DNA from: Coprinus comatus
Taxonomy: Eukaryota > Basidiomycota > Agaricomycetes > Agaricales > Agaricaceae
Reading direction: 5' to 3'
DNA: 64,000 bases
NCBI GenBank assembly: GCA_034638255.1
Contig: JAWPGT010000001.1
Span: 1 to 64,000, forward strand
A program made the position numbers and the translations under genes. Below are positions 48,888-61,960 of this stretch, one piece after another. How positions within the stretch are numbered: position 1 is the first letter of the stretch; each line of letters starts with the position of its first letter. The notes beneath the pieces were generated by a model, which was not told the origin of the DNA, did not search any database, and saw only the letters and a program-made list of their open reading frames with translations.

Positions 48888-51800
48888 ATGTCTCTCTTCA
48901 CAATTGTAGGCCATTTATCACCCACTGCCATTCCTCACTGACTCTTCAGGTAAAACCCACATGTGTCGCCCTTCTAGCATCCGCAAATCTCACCCCGTCC
49001 ACCACTCCAAAATGCCAAAACATCCTCGACCAGCTCGTAGTCATCCTCCAAACACATTCCTCCGAACTCCCTGACCTACCACCCTCTCTTGTCTCCTACA
49101 TCTTCTTTCCGATATCGACCATTCTGCAACGGAATGCACCCCCAGCTATCCCGGATCAGGTTTTTGAGAAAATATTGATTGTCCTCGGTCTGCTTTCCGA
49201 GAGCTGGTGGTGGCATTGTGAAATCGGCGTATGGGAACAGATATTCATGCTTTGTGGCTCTGTACTGGGAGGAATAGCCAACAAGGGAAAGGGCAAAGAG
49301 AGGGATGATCAAGTCAAAGAAGCTGCTGCTCAGTGTATCTTCACTCTACTCCGCGAACGCGTCGTCACACCGCCTACAAGCATCAAGGCACGCGAGGCAG
49401 GGGCACGCCTTCAACAGTTCCGGACCCATGCACAAGCTCCTCATTTCACCCCGGTTTTAGGAGAGACCCTCAATGCTGCTATCGCTTCCTCAGAATCAAA
49501 GTCCTTTTCGCTGCAAAAGATATCTCTCAAGATCCTGCACGTATTACTCGACATTTATGCTCCCGATCAAATGTTTCCACTTGTTTTGCCGGGTGTCATT
49601 AGCACCATGTCCAAAGTGGCGCTAGCGACAAAGTTGCAGAAGCAATGGGCAAATGGAGAGATTGTGGCTGACTCCCTCGCGGTTATGCAAATTGCTGTTG
49701 TTCGCACCATCGGCGACGATATATGCATCAAAGAAGGCGCATTACAACGCGTCGACAACTTAGAAGACCTGGTGGAACTTGTTACCCCGTCCGTTCGATC
49801 ATTGGACTCACAAACTAGTTCTTCCCGTTTAACTAAGCGAACGCCATCTTGGTTGAAAGGCACAACTTCTCAGCTACACATTGCTATCAACAACTTAAAT
49901 GCTCTAACTGCTCATCCAAGTCCAGCTGCTTTACATGGCCTCACTTCGTTCGCACGCCATGTGCTTGAAGCCACTCCCCTCAGCCTACCTCAAACCCAGC
50001 CCTTGCTCCTAGCGTTCCTACTCTCAATATCCAACTCCACATACACTTCTGTAGCTTCAGATGCTCAATGCAACCTTGCATTCCTATTATCACCTTCTTG
50101 TAAAACAAGTGCCGCTTTGCTTGCAACGTTAATGCAGAATATGAGCGAATACTTATCTGCTCTGCCGCGCTTGGTTTCTATACAAGAGGAACGAAAAATA
50201 CTCCATCTAGCTGGCCTCATTGAAGCGACTTGTAGACTTGCTTCTGATGACTGTGGTAACACAGCTATATCGAAAGGCATTGGGAATTTGCTTGGACCAA
50301 GTGGTGGAATCGAAAAATGGGGTTGGAGCTTGCTCCCTGCATTTGAATTCATAGAAGCCCCTGTAACGGTGATTAATACTTCTTCAGAACAGTTAATGCT
50401 CGAGAACAACCCAGATGCTTTTCAGTTGACATCATTCCCTGCGCTTCGTTTGAAGAACTTGGGAGATGACTCGCTTAAAACGCTGGGACAAATGTTCCGC
50501 GCTCTCGGACGTGCCGGTGGAGAAACATGTCTATATTCCGTGGAGTGGTTTATCGGAAAGGGGAAGACAAATACGAATAGGAATGCGGTAGCGGCTTTAT
50601 GGTGTGCTTGTCGCATTTTAGAGGGAATTTCTGGTATCGAACTTTCTTCAGACTGTGCAAATAAAACCCCACCGAAAGCAACCCGCCGGCTAGAAAAACT
50701 TGCTCGCTCTCTCGCACGAAGTCTTGCCGAATTATGGGATCGAGAAACAGGCTCAAATGATGAAACACAAGCAGCTTCTGAGAACATTCCAGATACTCAA
50801 GAAAACTCTCTTATTGAGCACAAGAAGGGATTCGTACCTATTCACGGGAGTCTCAAAATTATTCGATCTTCACCTACTACTTTGCTTGAAACTTCCGATC
50901 AGCCTGTTAATCATCGTGTTATTACGCTTCAAGTCATCTCAATCTGCGTTGGTATTTTACAGTCACGATCATCCTCGTTGTTCATCCACATACTCTATCC
51001 AGTGCTACATTCTCTTGTTTCTCAGGTCTCATTCTTAGCGTCTACCGCATATGCCAGTCTGCAGTTCATAACAGTTATTTCATCATATGCATCTCCTGCC
51101 AACCTCTTGTTGTCCAACTTCGATTATGCACTAGACTCTATATCTCGTAGGCTCACCAGGAGATGGCTTGATCTCGATGCAACACAAGTTCTCGTTATGC
51201 TCGTACGACTAGTCGGTGTCGATGTGGTTGAAAAAGCTGGCGATGTGGTGGAAGAATGTTTTGATCGGCTCGACGAATTTCATGGCTATGTGGTTCTTGT
51301 TGAAGGACTCGTTGCTGTCCTTGTGGAGGTTACAAATGTACTAAAAGACGACCACGCACCAAAACCTGCCAAGGAGCCAAAGTACACACTTTATGCCCGG
51401 ATGAGCGATCTATCTGAGTTTCTTTCTTGGTACCGTAAACAACATGAGACCGAAACCGAAGAAAAGATCGATTATGGACCTGCGCCACGAATGGCATGGG
51501 GTGAAGAGAAACAGCACGATGAAGAGGAAGAAAAAGAGGCCATGGACAATGCTTCTGATCCCAACAATGAGACACCTCTAACTCCAACTCAAGCATTAAC
51601 AAAGCAAATTGTGGCCCGCTCCATGTACTTCTTGACACATGGTTCCCCGACCATTCGAGCTCATATCCTCAACCTCTTGGCGTCGTCTGTTCCGAATTTA
51701 GCGGCATCTGCGGTTATGCCAGCTATACATTCTGCTTGGCCTTTCATTCTCAACAGGCTGAGCGACCAAGAAACATTTGTTGTTAGCGCCGCAGCTAGTT

Positions 51801-52267
51801 TGGTTGAGACGCTTGCTACATACACGGGAGAATTCATGTTCAGGAGGATTTGGGATGATGTTTGGCCGCGCTTCAAAACAATTCTATCCCAGCTACAAGC
51901 CGGTGATGCGAATAATGCGCTTGTTCAAAGGAAAGAAGGTGCAATTGGAACAGAATCCGCATATACACACTCACACAGGCTTTATCGATCACTTCTTAAT
52001 ACTATGGCTGCAGCTCTGCAAGATGTTCATATTCATGAATCATCCTTCTGGGACGTCTTGCTTCTTTTCCGCCGTTTCTTAGGCAAGAATGTACATCCGG
52101 AATTACAGCAATGTGCAATCAAACTGTTCAAGGCTGCGATGTCCCAAAACGACGATATTGTTTGGTTGGTGTTGGAAGGGACATCGACACAAGAGTACCC
52201 TGTCTTATCCTTTTTATATAACTCAAAATGGGACATTGTAGAAAATGCACGGGTAATTCTGGTTTGA
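48888..52267 (+). CDS. TTI1: TELO2-interacting protein 1 homologue
   Basis: I place the start at the ATG at 48888 (MSLFTI) with a 44-nt intron (48906-48949) joining in frame to KPTCVALLASANL, giving 1111 residues. Reading straight through from an upstream ATG is also open but adds an unlikely basic leader. The protein is a long HEAT-repeat solenoid (LPPSLVSYIFFPISTILQ, SESWWWHCEIGVWEQI). TTI1 forms the TTT complex with TEL2 and TTI2, and works with R2TP, which contains RVB1, to fold TOR, ATM and ATR kinases. The C-terminal third includes an acidic loop (KQHDEEEEKEAMDN) and well-conserved HEAT helices to the end. Confidence 0.88.
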
Positions 52268-52345
52268 AACATATATACTGTACATTGTGTACCTTGATCA
52301 TGGAATGTTTAAAAATATTATCTCAAGCAAATATGTCCATTATCA

Positions 52346-53906
52346 CTAAGCAGGAGCAGAGGGTAACAAGAGAGGCCCTGTTCCCAAGTGGTCATCAGCA
52401 GTTGCAAGACGGTGGCGTTGGTTTGGGTCAAACTGTCGGAGTGCTACACCTGCCTCTTGAAATAAAAGTGCCGAAGCGTCATCTCTGAGGTAGTAAACAA
52501 AAGTCAGTAATGGTGGACAGCGAGTTCGTAAATCACATACACTTTATAACTTAAATTATATACAACAGTCTTGATACCCGTTTGTATTATCTTGACAGTA
52601 CACTTCAAGCAAGGACATCTATCAATATTTAGCATGAGTAAATCCAGTACGCTTATCAACAAGTATTTCATGACGAACGTGTTGCAGTATAAAACAGCAT
52701 TCGAACCAATTCGCTCTCTACCAGCTTCCAAAAGTGCATTCTCCTCGGCATGTAAACATACACATTCGTCAGGAGATGTTATTGAAGTTGATGTTCCATT
52801 ACAGCGATTACAGCCTCCTTCATTGCAGTTTTTCAAGCCTCGAGGCGTGCCGTTATATCTGGTTTAGAATAATAAAAATGAGCATGATGATCTTAAAATA
52901 ACACCTATAATAGCCACACCCGGTTGCTAATATTCGATTTTCCCTTACAAGCACTGCACCTACACGACGCTTCATGCAGTTAGATCTCCTCGAGGCAAGC
53001 GAGGCTAGTGTCTGTGTTTTACGTCACAACAATCGTAGTATGAGCTAACAGCTCCAGAATGAATGGGGAATAATCTTACCATGAAGTAGGAATCCCAGCT
53101 TGGCCGAAGATGCTGTGGGTCTAACAGGTTTAGACTATCGAGATGTTTGTGTAGAGCTGGTATGGTTTCGAAATTGTTGTTGATATGGAGGTCGACCAAG
53201 TCATTCAAACTACGAAGAGAACTAGGGCTATCCAACCCATCCTTGCTATTTCCAAAATGGATTTCATCGTCTGTTTGAATGAAGTTTTCCAGGGATTGTG
53301 ATTGATATCTGGGAATGAGAAAGGGAGGTTTTCTCCCATCTGAGCCAATGATGAACCAAATGTCATTTCTTAGGGAGATAACACACCTTGGAGTACGTGA
53401 AAAACGAACCAAAAGTGGTGCGTTAACACTCATGAGCATGAAGAAAGGACGGCGTATGAATTTTTCTACCAGATCCCTAGTATGAAGATCCACAGTGACA
53501 AAATTCTCCTTCCAATTGGAGGTAACATAATTCAACATCGCATTCGGCGTTGGAAAGCTTAATGGTTCCAAAGAATCATCAGCCCAAGGTGCCGTTGTTG
53601 TTACAGGACTTATGGATAAGAAAGAAAGATGTTTAGATGGATTTCTGGAAGGAGGTAATGGAAACTCGTTGAGTTCTTCTTGTGGTGAGCTTGACCATGA
53701 TGAATTTCCGTAATTCGCCTAGCACTCAGAAGGCTATGAGATCGGGTTCCGGGGTGAAGAAAGATGGAATACACAATTACCTCGTCCTGCGTTTTATCAA
53801 CAAGACTGGTGTTGAGTTTAATGGAAACAAACCGCTTGTGGGATACAAGATAGCTTTCTATGCTCGACTTTCCGGAACTGCGTGGTCCGACAATAGCAAT
53901 GAACAT
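52346..53906 (-). CDS. DCD1: Deoxycytidylate deaminase
   Basis: The start is a P-loop-like segment (MFIAIVGPRSSGKSSIESYL) seen in fungal DCD1. The zinc-deaminase core follows: HAEENALLEAG (the HAE motif) and, across a splice, CPCLKCTVKIIQTGI (PCxxC). The C-terminus reads DDASALLFQEAGVALRQF and ends near LLLPSAPA. It converts dCMP to dUMP for thymidylate synthesis. The HAE and PCxxC zinc ligands lie in separate exons. Confidence 0.92.
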
Positions 53907-54098
53907 GAGTAGGTGTGTCGGTTACTGATCTAAAGCCAAATTACGAGAGGCTACAATCCACGTGCATCACTACAAACAACAACCCGTACTATTGGATCAT
54001 GATTCTAAAATTAAAAAATGCTTGTTCAAAGTCCGGTCTCTCATGTTTATCCGGGGTCAAAGGTTAAAACTATTATATCAGATTATATCATGGTACCG

Positions 54099-55115
54099 TT
54101 AACTTTTTTCTGTATCCTTGAGTTTTTTCCGTTCTTTGGCAAGACGCTTGCCCTCCACCCTCATTGATTTGGTCGCTTTCATATCGCGAGGTGCTGTGGT
54201 TTGAAGTTGTTTGATATGCGTCTGAACGAACATCCTCGCGCTTTCAGAGGATAGCCACGGGGCAGTGATGATCTTCAAGCTATCCATATCTTTTAATCTT
54301 TCCTTTGCAGTAGAGCAAGTATCCTAAAAATCCTGTGAGTAATGAATGAAAAGACAAGCAATAATAAGACGTACGTCAATGGCAAGAACAGCGACTCTAC
54401 GCACTCCTATTGCCTGAGCAAGTGTTGCTTCAGCACCCTCGGGTAAAGGAGTAAGGACGATTTGAGATGATTCTCCCTTTCGTAGAGTATTGTAGGTTGC
54501 AACAAGGTGTGGAAAATGGTCGATTAAGATAGGTGGATCAACGTCGCTACGGCAAACAAAGAGGTACCTAATGTAAGGACGTTGGGGAGCGTTGTTGGTA
54601 ATCTTATTACCACTGCGAAGGGACACTTTTGAGCGACAGGTTTCTATCTGGGTTTCTAGATATTTCGTGACTTCGCTGATACCGTAGGACAAGTGCGACA
54701 GAATAAGTGGAGGTTTCGATTCTTCCAATTGCATAGGTTTTGAGCCCTCCCCACTAGACAAAGGCTTCAAAGCCATCTCTTCTAAACGGGGCTTGGTGTT
54801 TGGCCTAGAATCATTGTCCTCATCTTGCACGTCCCGTTTTCGCTTTTTGCTGCCGATGCAATGCTTTCGGTGTTCGGCAACTCCTTCCAACAAGCCAACT
54901 AGATGCGCGAGGATAGAATTTTGAGTATTCAATGCTACAGTCGGCCTATACAGGTTCTGCTCAGCTCATAAAAATGAAAAGCAGAACCGAGTTTACCATA
55001 GAACTCTATGAGGATTGTCTAATACCCCCTTGAAGACCACTTTCCTGTCTGATTCATTCCGTCTTGCGCGCTGTGAGGGATTGCTGTGAGTCCTTGCTAA
55101 CTTTTCCTGTTGCAT
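54099..55115 (-). CDS. POP3: RNase P/MRP subunit POP3-like protein
   Basis: The first exon (start 55115, MQQEKLART) leads into DRKVVFKGVLDNPHRVLWP. After splicing it continues TVALNTQNSILAHLVGLLEG, a charged KKRKRD linker, and the L7Ae-like core (RYLFVCRSDVDPPILIDHFPHLVATYN, then EATLAQAIGVRRVAVLAIDV). The last exon carries DMDSLKIITAPWL and a basic tail. This matches fungal Pop3, which helps mature tRNA and rRNA in the nucleus. Divergent from the GNAT gene over 258 bp. Confidence 0.8.
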
Positions 55116-55373
55116 TGTGACAATTATAAGGTGTGATGGTATGAACTACAAGATCTCCAAACCCTGAATCGGGTGATCCAATTGCCTCGTTTGGCATACC
55201 GCAAATAAACACAACAGAACCAGACCGAAACGCCCCACCCGAGCTAATGCTATGGCTCGGACGGCACACAAGTACACTACGTCAGCCTTTCGTACTTTTA
55301 TTTCGTTTTCTCAAGCTTTAAAGGAACTAGTATATAATGCATAGGACAAATCAAGCCCAAACCTTCAATCCCC

Positions 55374-56503
55374 ATGCCTGCCTGTGTCCAGTGGTCTACT
55401 CGCTCTTACACTTCTCCAACTTTACTGCTATCGCACCTTCATGTCTTATTTGAAGCCTTTCCGGAACCATTTAACATCATGTACCCACAGATTATGAAGA
55501 TGGCTTCTGAGGAACACTCCAAGCAATTAGAAGGTACTCACATCTGGGTTACCTGTGGCCCAGTTGATGACCCAGAGTCTATTGACATGGTCCTCGCGTG
55601 CAGCGAAACCAAGCTCGGAAAACTTCCAATATTCATCGCATCTCCTCATCCAGTTTCGGCATTGTCGGATGTAGACTTCCTTCGTCCACGTTTACGGGAA
55701 CTTATCTCTGCTCTCTATCCCAGCATAAAGACTGAGAGGGTCTTCTCAGTTTTTGCTGCTGCTCCTGTAGCTCGATTATTCAGTGAATTATGGACAGCCA
55801 AGACAGGCATCGGTTGCGAACTAAAGCCTTATTATTCTGCAATGTATGCTCGTTGCGATCTGCAGACTTTCAAAAGCAGGAAATTTACCATCCTGGGTGA
55901 TGTCACATATCACTTGCGTATTGCTGGAGAGGAGGATCTGGGCGATGTTGCAAAATTGTGTTATGGCTTTGCAAAGGACGCTGTATGTATATGTATAGTC
56001 ATTTATACGCAAAAATGCTAAATGTTTTCAGGAGCCTTTTATCTTGACAGAGGCTAGTGCAACCGAAGAAGCCAGGATGCTGATCGCCAAGCATCAAGTA
56101 TGGGTCCACACTATTGAGCGTCCGAACCAAAACCCAGAAATCGCTTCAATAGTCGCCGTCACTCGCGAAAGTGTTGCTACATCCGCCATAACAAAGGTCT
56201 TTACGAGCCCAAATTTCCGCGGAAAACGCTGTGCCGAGCGTCTTGTTCGACATGTTACCAATGTGTGCGTAGCATACCAGCGCGTTGTGTATTTTTATTT
56301 AATTGATAACATATATTCTCTACAGTCTCCTTCAAAAGTCAAGAAAAACGAGCGTCGTTCTGTACGTTGCATATGACAACAAGTCAGCTAGAACGGTTTA
56401 CCATCGTGTCGGGTTTAATGGTATTGGTAGTTTCCCAGATGGTATTGAACAATGGCTTGAGATAGGGTTCGACCAAAGTCGGGTTGACCTGGGCCATTGG
56501 TGA
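55374..56503 (+). CDS. GNAT-family N-acetyltransferase
   Basis: Three exons (55374-55982, 56032-56264, 56326-56503) give 339 residues. The second half is a GNAT fold: YHLRIAGEEDLGDVAKLCYGF opens it, VAVTRESVATSAITKVFTSPNFRGKRCAERLVRHV holds the acetyl-CoA loop (motif A, FRGKRCAERL), and VVLYVAYDNKSARTVYHRVGF is motif B. The N-terminal half is a family-specific extension with a HIWVTCGPVDD segment. Substrate unknown; this two-part layout is common in fungal GNAT proteins. Confidence 0.88.
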
Positions 56504-56615
56504 TATCCACACTTCTATTTATATATCCTCTTGTAGTTCTGTAGCTTCATCTCAGTGCTGTATTTATAGACATGTGTCCAAAACATCCCTATTCATTCGT
56601 TCTCCCATAACCAGC

Positions 56616-59401
56616 ATGGATGAAGGCCAACAAATAAACAAACAGGGTTCTTTACCTAACAGTCAACAAAAGCCTACCCACACACGCCGTTTCAGCATTA
56701 CTTCAGGTTCTTTAGCCACAAGTACATCCCAATACTCCCTGCCAAATCCCCTATCGTCATCAAACCTCCTCTCCCGTCAAAGATTTGTCCAGAAACCAGA
56801 CACTAACTTGCCAAACAAAAGACATACACGACATCTTTCGCTTGGAAATCATGGTATATCTCGTCATGGCACCCTTTTAACTCCAAATGCTACGCCCACC
56901 AGGACAACTGCGGAACTTGGATCCATCCTTGGCGATCGCCACGCTCGATTAAAGTCCAAAGCAGCATTGGTCCGCCTTGATTCTGGTTCTGCAGCGTTCA
57001 ACAGACATGTTACTTTGGAACAAGCAAAACCCCGGGCTCGTGTTGAAGTTGACATCCTTCCACAGACGAATATATGCGTTCAAGGCGGCTATCTTCAAGG
57101 ACATTTCAAAATTCATGTACGAGAAAAAACTAATAAAGAAGGGCCTATCGATATTGGCGAAGGAAAGATTCGTATCATTGGTTTCGAAGGCCAAGGAGAC
57201 AAAACAAAGGCGATATTCTACGACTGTTCTGCTGTCCTTTCCTCTATCACACAAACTAGTTTAGCGGGACTCTGGGAAACAGAACTCGACCCAGAAGGTT
57301 TTGCACCTGCCATTGAAGGCGAGCACACGTTTCCATTCTCCTTATACCTCCCCCTTTCCGCAGAAAAAGGACAAGCGAAAGGCATCCATCGAGGTCAATC
57401 CAGTACTTATCTGAATTATATTGCAATGATGTACGTATTATGTTTGTGGTCGCTGGTAGATTTCTTACTTGAGCCATGACAGATCGTTGAAAGCCAAAGA
57501 CGAATGTGGACGACGATCGATTGCCCATTTCTATCGCACTTGCGAGGTCTGGCCGCGCTTAGATCCAAGTAGTGTTTTATCTCCTGGTTTACGTCCTCTC
57601 CAAGCAACTGTGTCGGCCATATCAAGTAACGATCCTGATGCTGGTCAAATCAAACTTACTGCTACGCTTCACCGCTTACACTGGATAGCTGGCCAAAGGT
57701 GTTATATCAAGATTATTGCAAACAATAAAACAAAGAAGACTCTCAAGGAATTAACCCTCATATTATGTCGGTCTACAACGATTTTCCCAAGTGAAATTGG
57801 TACCAAACAGAGTAGCCCTAGGAAGCCTTCCACAATTGTCAAACATGTATCTGAATCAACACTTAAAATGGGACACATGGGAACAAAAGGTCATGCTAGT
57901 GCAAAAGGATGGTGGTCGGGGGTACGGCCAGGACAGGTCTTAGAATTTGAACAACATATTATGATACCTGTAAGCTATAATTCTGATATCATGAATGCCG
58001 TTAAACCCACCATAAATGTAGTCAGATGCCTTGACGGTTTCTCGTGGACAGATATTTGGAGTGGAGTACTCACTTAGGATCACCGTGGAATCTGGTTTCC
58101 GACTTACATCTGGCCTTGAACTCGAGATACCTATCAGGGTTATAAACTTCATATCTATCGACCCGCCATATTCCCTTCCAGTCGCCTCGATATCTAATCA
58201 CTCAGGAAAAGCGGCAGAAACAACGAATCAGAACTCTGAAGCCAAGACAACACCCTTCAATCATAACGAGGCTCAGGAACCAGATCAAAATAATAACATT
58301 CAAGAAGCTGAACTGGGGAACCTATCGCTGAGTAAAGGTCCACAGGAGGTCGTACAACGCGCCATTGTGGGAGCTCATCCGCTAACAGAGATAGGGATGA
58401 TGGATTTTGCTAGCTTCTCGGGTCTTTATTATGCTTCTACTGGAAATGGTAGAGAGAGCACGCTTGGTGATGAAAATTACAGCACCGAACTTCCTACACA
58501 ATCAACATATAACGATGATGATGAGTCGATAGCATGGGCCTTGAACAATTTTGTGGACGAGACCTCGATGAGCAAGGACTTGGCGGCTGATATATATTCT
58601 AAGGAAACTGGACCGTCGCATGTACCCAGAAAGTCCTCGTTTGCAGCTCGTGTAGAGGAGAAAATATCTAACGCAACGGCTGCTTATTTGAACGACGTCA
58701 TTCTCGAAGACTCTTTTCGGGAAGAAGCAAGATTGGATGCCTCCTTCAAGCCAAACCCTTGGGATGGAGCAGGTCGGTCGCACCTCAAATCGCAAGTTCC
58801 GCATGTACTGGCAAACGAACAAGAGCTATACCCTCAAAGCACCCAGACCTCGGACTCACAAAAGCATGTAAACTGTAACCATGGTCTCGACCCAAGTCTC
58901 CAACCACTCCATGAAATTCAATCCGCACTGGCTCATATATATGATGTCGAATGCACTGATCAGAGCAACACTTCTAGCTGGTTAGAGCCAACCACATCCT
59001 CTACATCAGCGGCGCATACGCCTGTGCAAGCCTTGGCCTCACGACTAGTCTCACTTCCAGGACAAAATGAAATCCTAGGACAGATACAGGTAAGCTTGGA
59101 TTCGATGTGTACATCGGTCTGCACTCCCGTAGCAATGCTAAATGAACATGAGATTCGTCGTGATAACTGGGAAGATTCAAGGAAGCATAACATGGGATTT
59201 CTTAACACATGCCATTACCCTTGTGATGATTCCGACCAACGGCAACAAGTTGACTCGGGAGGTTTAAAGCCAACTTTGGTCGTACCCGCAAGTGCAACTT
59301 CTACTACTTCTACTGTCGCTTCTATCGGAAACACCTCTGTCCGGGACAAGATTAGAGAACTCGAGGAACGTGCAAAAGCTGCAACTTTGGTACGAATTTA
59401 A
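56616..59401 (+). CDS. Arrestin-like trafficking adaptor
   Basis: Three exons (56616-57430, 57483-57969, 58052-59401) give 883 residues. After a disordered Ser/Thr-rich start comes an arrestin N-lobe (RVEVDILPQTNICVQGGYLQGHF; GEGKIRIIGFEG; HTFPFSLYLP) and C-lobe (ISLKAKDECGRRS; LHWIAGQRCYIKIIANNKTKKTLKELTL; FGVEYSLRITVESGF). The long tail is acidic and low-complexity, ending in a short coiled coil. An apparent frameshift near 58055 is better explained by an 82-nt GTAAGC...ACAG intron. Such proteins link membrane cargo to Rsp5-type ubiquitin ligases in yeast. Confidence 0.8.
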
Positions 59402-59464
59402 TTAAGGCTCGAGGATCGAACTTTCCTCCACACAATAGCCATGTACATGATCGAGTGTAATGCT

Positions 59465-59992
59465 CTACATAGCACCCCCATGTATGAGATTAGCAAACAG
59501 CGCCTTCCGGTAATTCTGCGCAACTACGAGGAAAGCGTAGTTCCACAAGAGGTCAATTTTTGGGAATACATTGTTTGTTAGTACTCACATTGGCTCGTTG
59601 ATGCCCCTACAACATTGTTCATGAGGGAGACCTACAAGATGAAAACCATTATGAATTAAAAAGAAGACATAATTATTATTTATTACTCACACTGGACCTA
59701 ATATTAAGATACTGCCCATTGCAATGAAGGCGGAGATAGAATACTACTTACCAAGAGATCCTCACCACCTAATTCATCAACATGTTAGTTCTTGATTATA
59801 CTTCACATGAGAATCAAGGAACAACATACAAGGTACCGGCATTTGAGGCTCAGGGGTCGAGGGAGGAGTTTCATGACATGGTTTCGAACCATGAGGACGC
59901 CATAGGTTTCCAGTCTGAGCCGCACTGACATTAGCGACCATAGCGAGGAGAAGTATGGTGAGAAATGTCAAAGAATACGTCTTGTAAAGCAT
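59465..59992 (-). CDS. Small secreted Cys-containing protein with a 7-nt microexon
   Basis: Starts with a clear signal peptide (MLYKTYSLTFLTILLLAMVANVSA). The mature part is short: GNLWRPHGSKPCHE, a Pro-rich linker, then cysteines in VPCGEDLL, QCLPHEQCC and an end of KALFANLIHGGAM. To keep this frame, a GTAAGT...TTAG intron and a GTGAGT...GTAG intron must flank a 7-nt exon (GTCCAGT, about 59691-59697). Skipping it shifts the frame and loses the Cys pair. About 95 residues with five Cys; resembles fungal effector-like secreted proteins without known function. Converges on the arrestin-like gene. Confidence 0.6.
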
Positions 59993-60439
59993 TGGTGTTG
60001 GTATAGAGATGTGATAGTTATGATAATATGTAGTATGGATAGATATATGTCAAAATGAATAATGGTAAACGTTTAGGAGAGAGAGTTTTATACGTTTTTA
60101 TAATCGCACGTTATTGGTTTTTTTTTTAGTGCGACTAGTGAAATGGGTATTACATGGGGCTGTCAATGTCCATTGCCATTCCAAATAAACTCATATAACT
60201 TCTAGCATGGTGATTCACATCAGACAGACTGGATAATTGTATTAAGAGGGGAAATAATGCGGGAGGGGATATAGCGAGTATTGAGAGGGATAATAGTCTC
60301 CGCTAGGGATTAACCCCACAATATACGACCTTACATTTTTCTAATCAAACCGAGCCAACTCATTGTTAAGAGACTATATATCCATGAGATACACCAAAGA
60401 ATACAGAATACAGAAAATAGATTACAAAGAAGAAAGTCA
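59993..60439. other. Intergenic region
   Basis: 447 bp with the promoter of the secreted protein gene (TATA-like stretches, T run at about 60120) and the 3' side of VTA1. No gene. Confidence 0.5.
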
Positions 60440-61960
60440 TTAGAGATCACCAAGTAATGCCAGCGCAGCTCGCAACTCCTTTTTGGCTGTCTCTGCGTCC
60501 TCATAATCCAAAGCACTAATAGCAAACCGACAATGTTTTTGAGTTTTAGATACGAGACTTGGGGTCAATTCCATTGCCATGGGTACGGAGGGAGGTACTG
60601 GTACAGATGGAGGTGGAGGTCGTGGTGGTGCATAGATGGAAGGTGGAGATTGGTATGATGGAATTGCGGTAGGATAATCTGCACTGAAATTATTGATTTG
60701 AGGTGGTGGCGGTGGGACAGGGGGTGTATAGGGGTGTATCGTAGGGGAGATTAAGTGATGGTTTTTAGGAGGAGAAATACCCGTGGGGGGTAACTGTGAC
60801 GGTGAAAGGTTCACATTGTCTCCGTTAGGCGCATAGATACTGTGAGGACCTTGATAGGTTGGACTTGGGGGTTTAGATGAAGGTGGAGATTGTGTACTCG
60901 GTGTGAAATGAACAGACTTCTTGCCTTCCGGGCTTGCGCTTGATCTTGCCGTTTTCAAAGCGCTGGCACGAGGGGGAGATGAAGATGGGGTAATTTTCCC
61001 TTCCACATCCTCAGATATCCTGACTTGCTTTGTGCTGCTTCCGCTCCCACTACGGACATGCCTGTTGTGTATGTCATATTGTGGATCTGGAAAGGCCGTT
61101 GTATCAAAATCGCGCGTTGTAGTGCCGGGAGTAGCTGTGGTACTCCAACTTCCAGGTGTTGCTTCGCCTTCTCCCGGTGGTAGATGTTGAAGATAATTGA
61201 TGCGCGAGATGTCATTATTTTCGATTTGAGGGGGAGGTGAGGTATGCGAACTTTGTTCCACCGGTTGAATCTCAAGCTCCTGACCAGCTGGGCCTGGCAT
61301 TGGTTTACGACCTTCACGGATAGCCTTTACTATTTCCGTCGCTTTCCACTTAGCATAGCGTATCTTTTCTTCATGCTAACGAGGAAATATCAATTATTTA
61401 TGTATGGGAGTAAAGATTAGGTATCTGCGTACCGAATCTACGACTTCAATCTTTGGAAATGTTTTGAGAACCTCAAGGATGTTGGATGCAGCTACAAACT
61501 TCTTTGCAGTAGCTCTGAATGAAACAAGATTATTACTCTTCATTGAATTTCATACGAAAGGTATTACTTTGTGGCAGCACCTCTTCTATCTTCATTATCA
61601 GCATTGCTGAAGATTCTGAGAGCAAAATCCTCTACATATGCTGCACTGACAGCTTCAATTTCAATAGCATCTACATTTCCTATAGCTTTCTTCATATGTT
61701 CGAGAGTTCCGAGGAGAGAGAAAAGGACATCGCGGGAGGCATGATCGCGAGACTTGAGGCCGATACCGACTTGGGCAGCATAGTATGCGCCTGGGGGGTT
61801 ATGAGAGACGGAGCAGTATAGTTAGGAGACAGATAGACATACACCAATACGCGATGATAGGTTCTTTTTCTTTGAGCTCTTCCGCGCGTTGGAGGAAGGG
61901 CAGGATGGGTTTGAGGTCTGGAGAGATTGGGGGCAACCCAAGCAGTTTCTGCGTCGACAT
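60440..61960 (-). CDS. VTA1: Vacuolar protein sorting-associated protein VTA1
   Basis: Starts MSTQKLLGLPPISPDLKPILPFLQRAEELKEKEPIIAYWC and continues AYYAAQVGIGLKS, the N-terminal tandem-MIT-like module that binds ESCRT-III. The sequence MKKAIGNVDAIEIEAVSAAYVEDFALRIFSNADNEDR follows, then a helix with KWKATEIVKAIREGRKP. A long Pro-rich linker precedes the C-terminal dimerisation helices (HCRFAISALDYEDAETAKKELRAALALL). VTA1 activates the ATPase VPS4 in multivesicular body sorting. Confidence 0.93.

Noticed and set aside
50422..50787. Minus-strand frames within TTI1
   Set aside because: Antisense to the long conserved HEAT-repeat frame, with no splice or start context of their own.
57970..58060. 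Frameshift in the arrestin-like gene
   Set aside because: An 82-nt intron (GTAAGC at 57970, ACAG at 58051) joins the two frames in phase.
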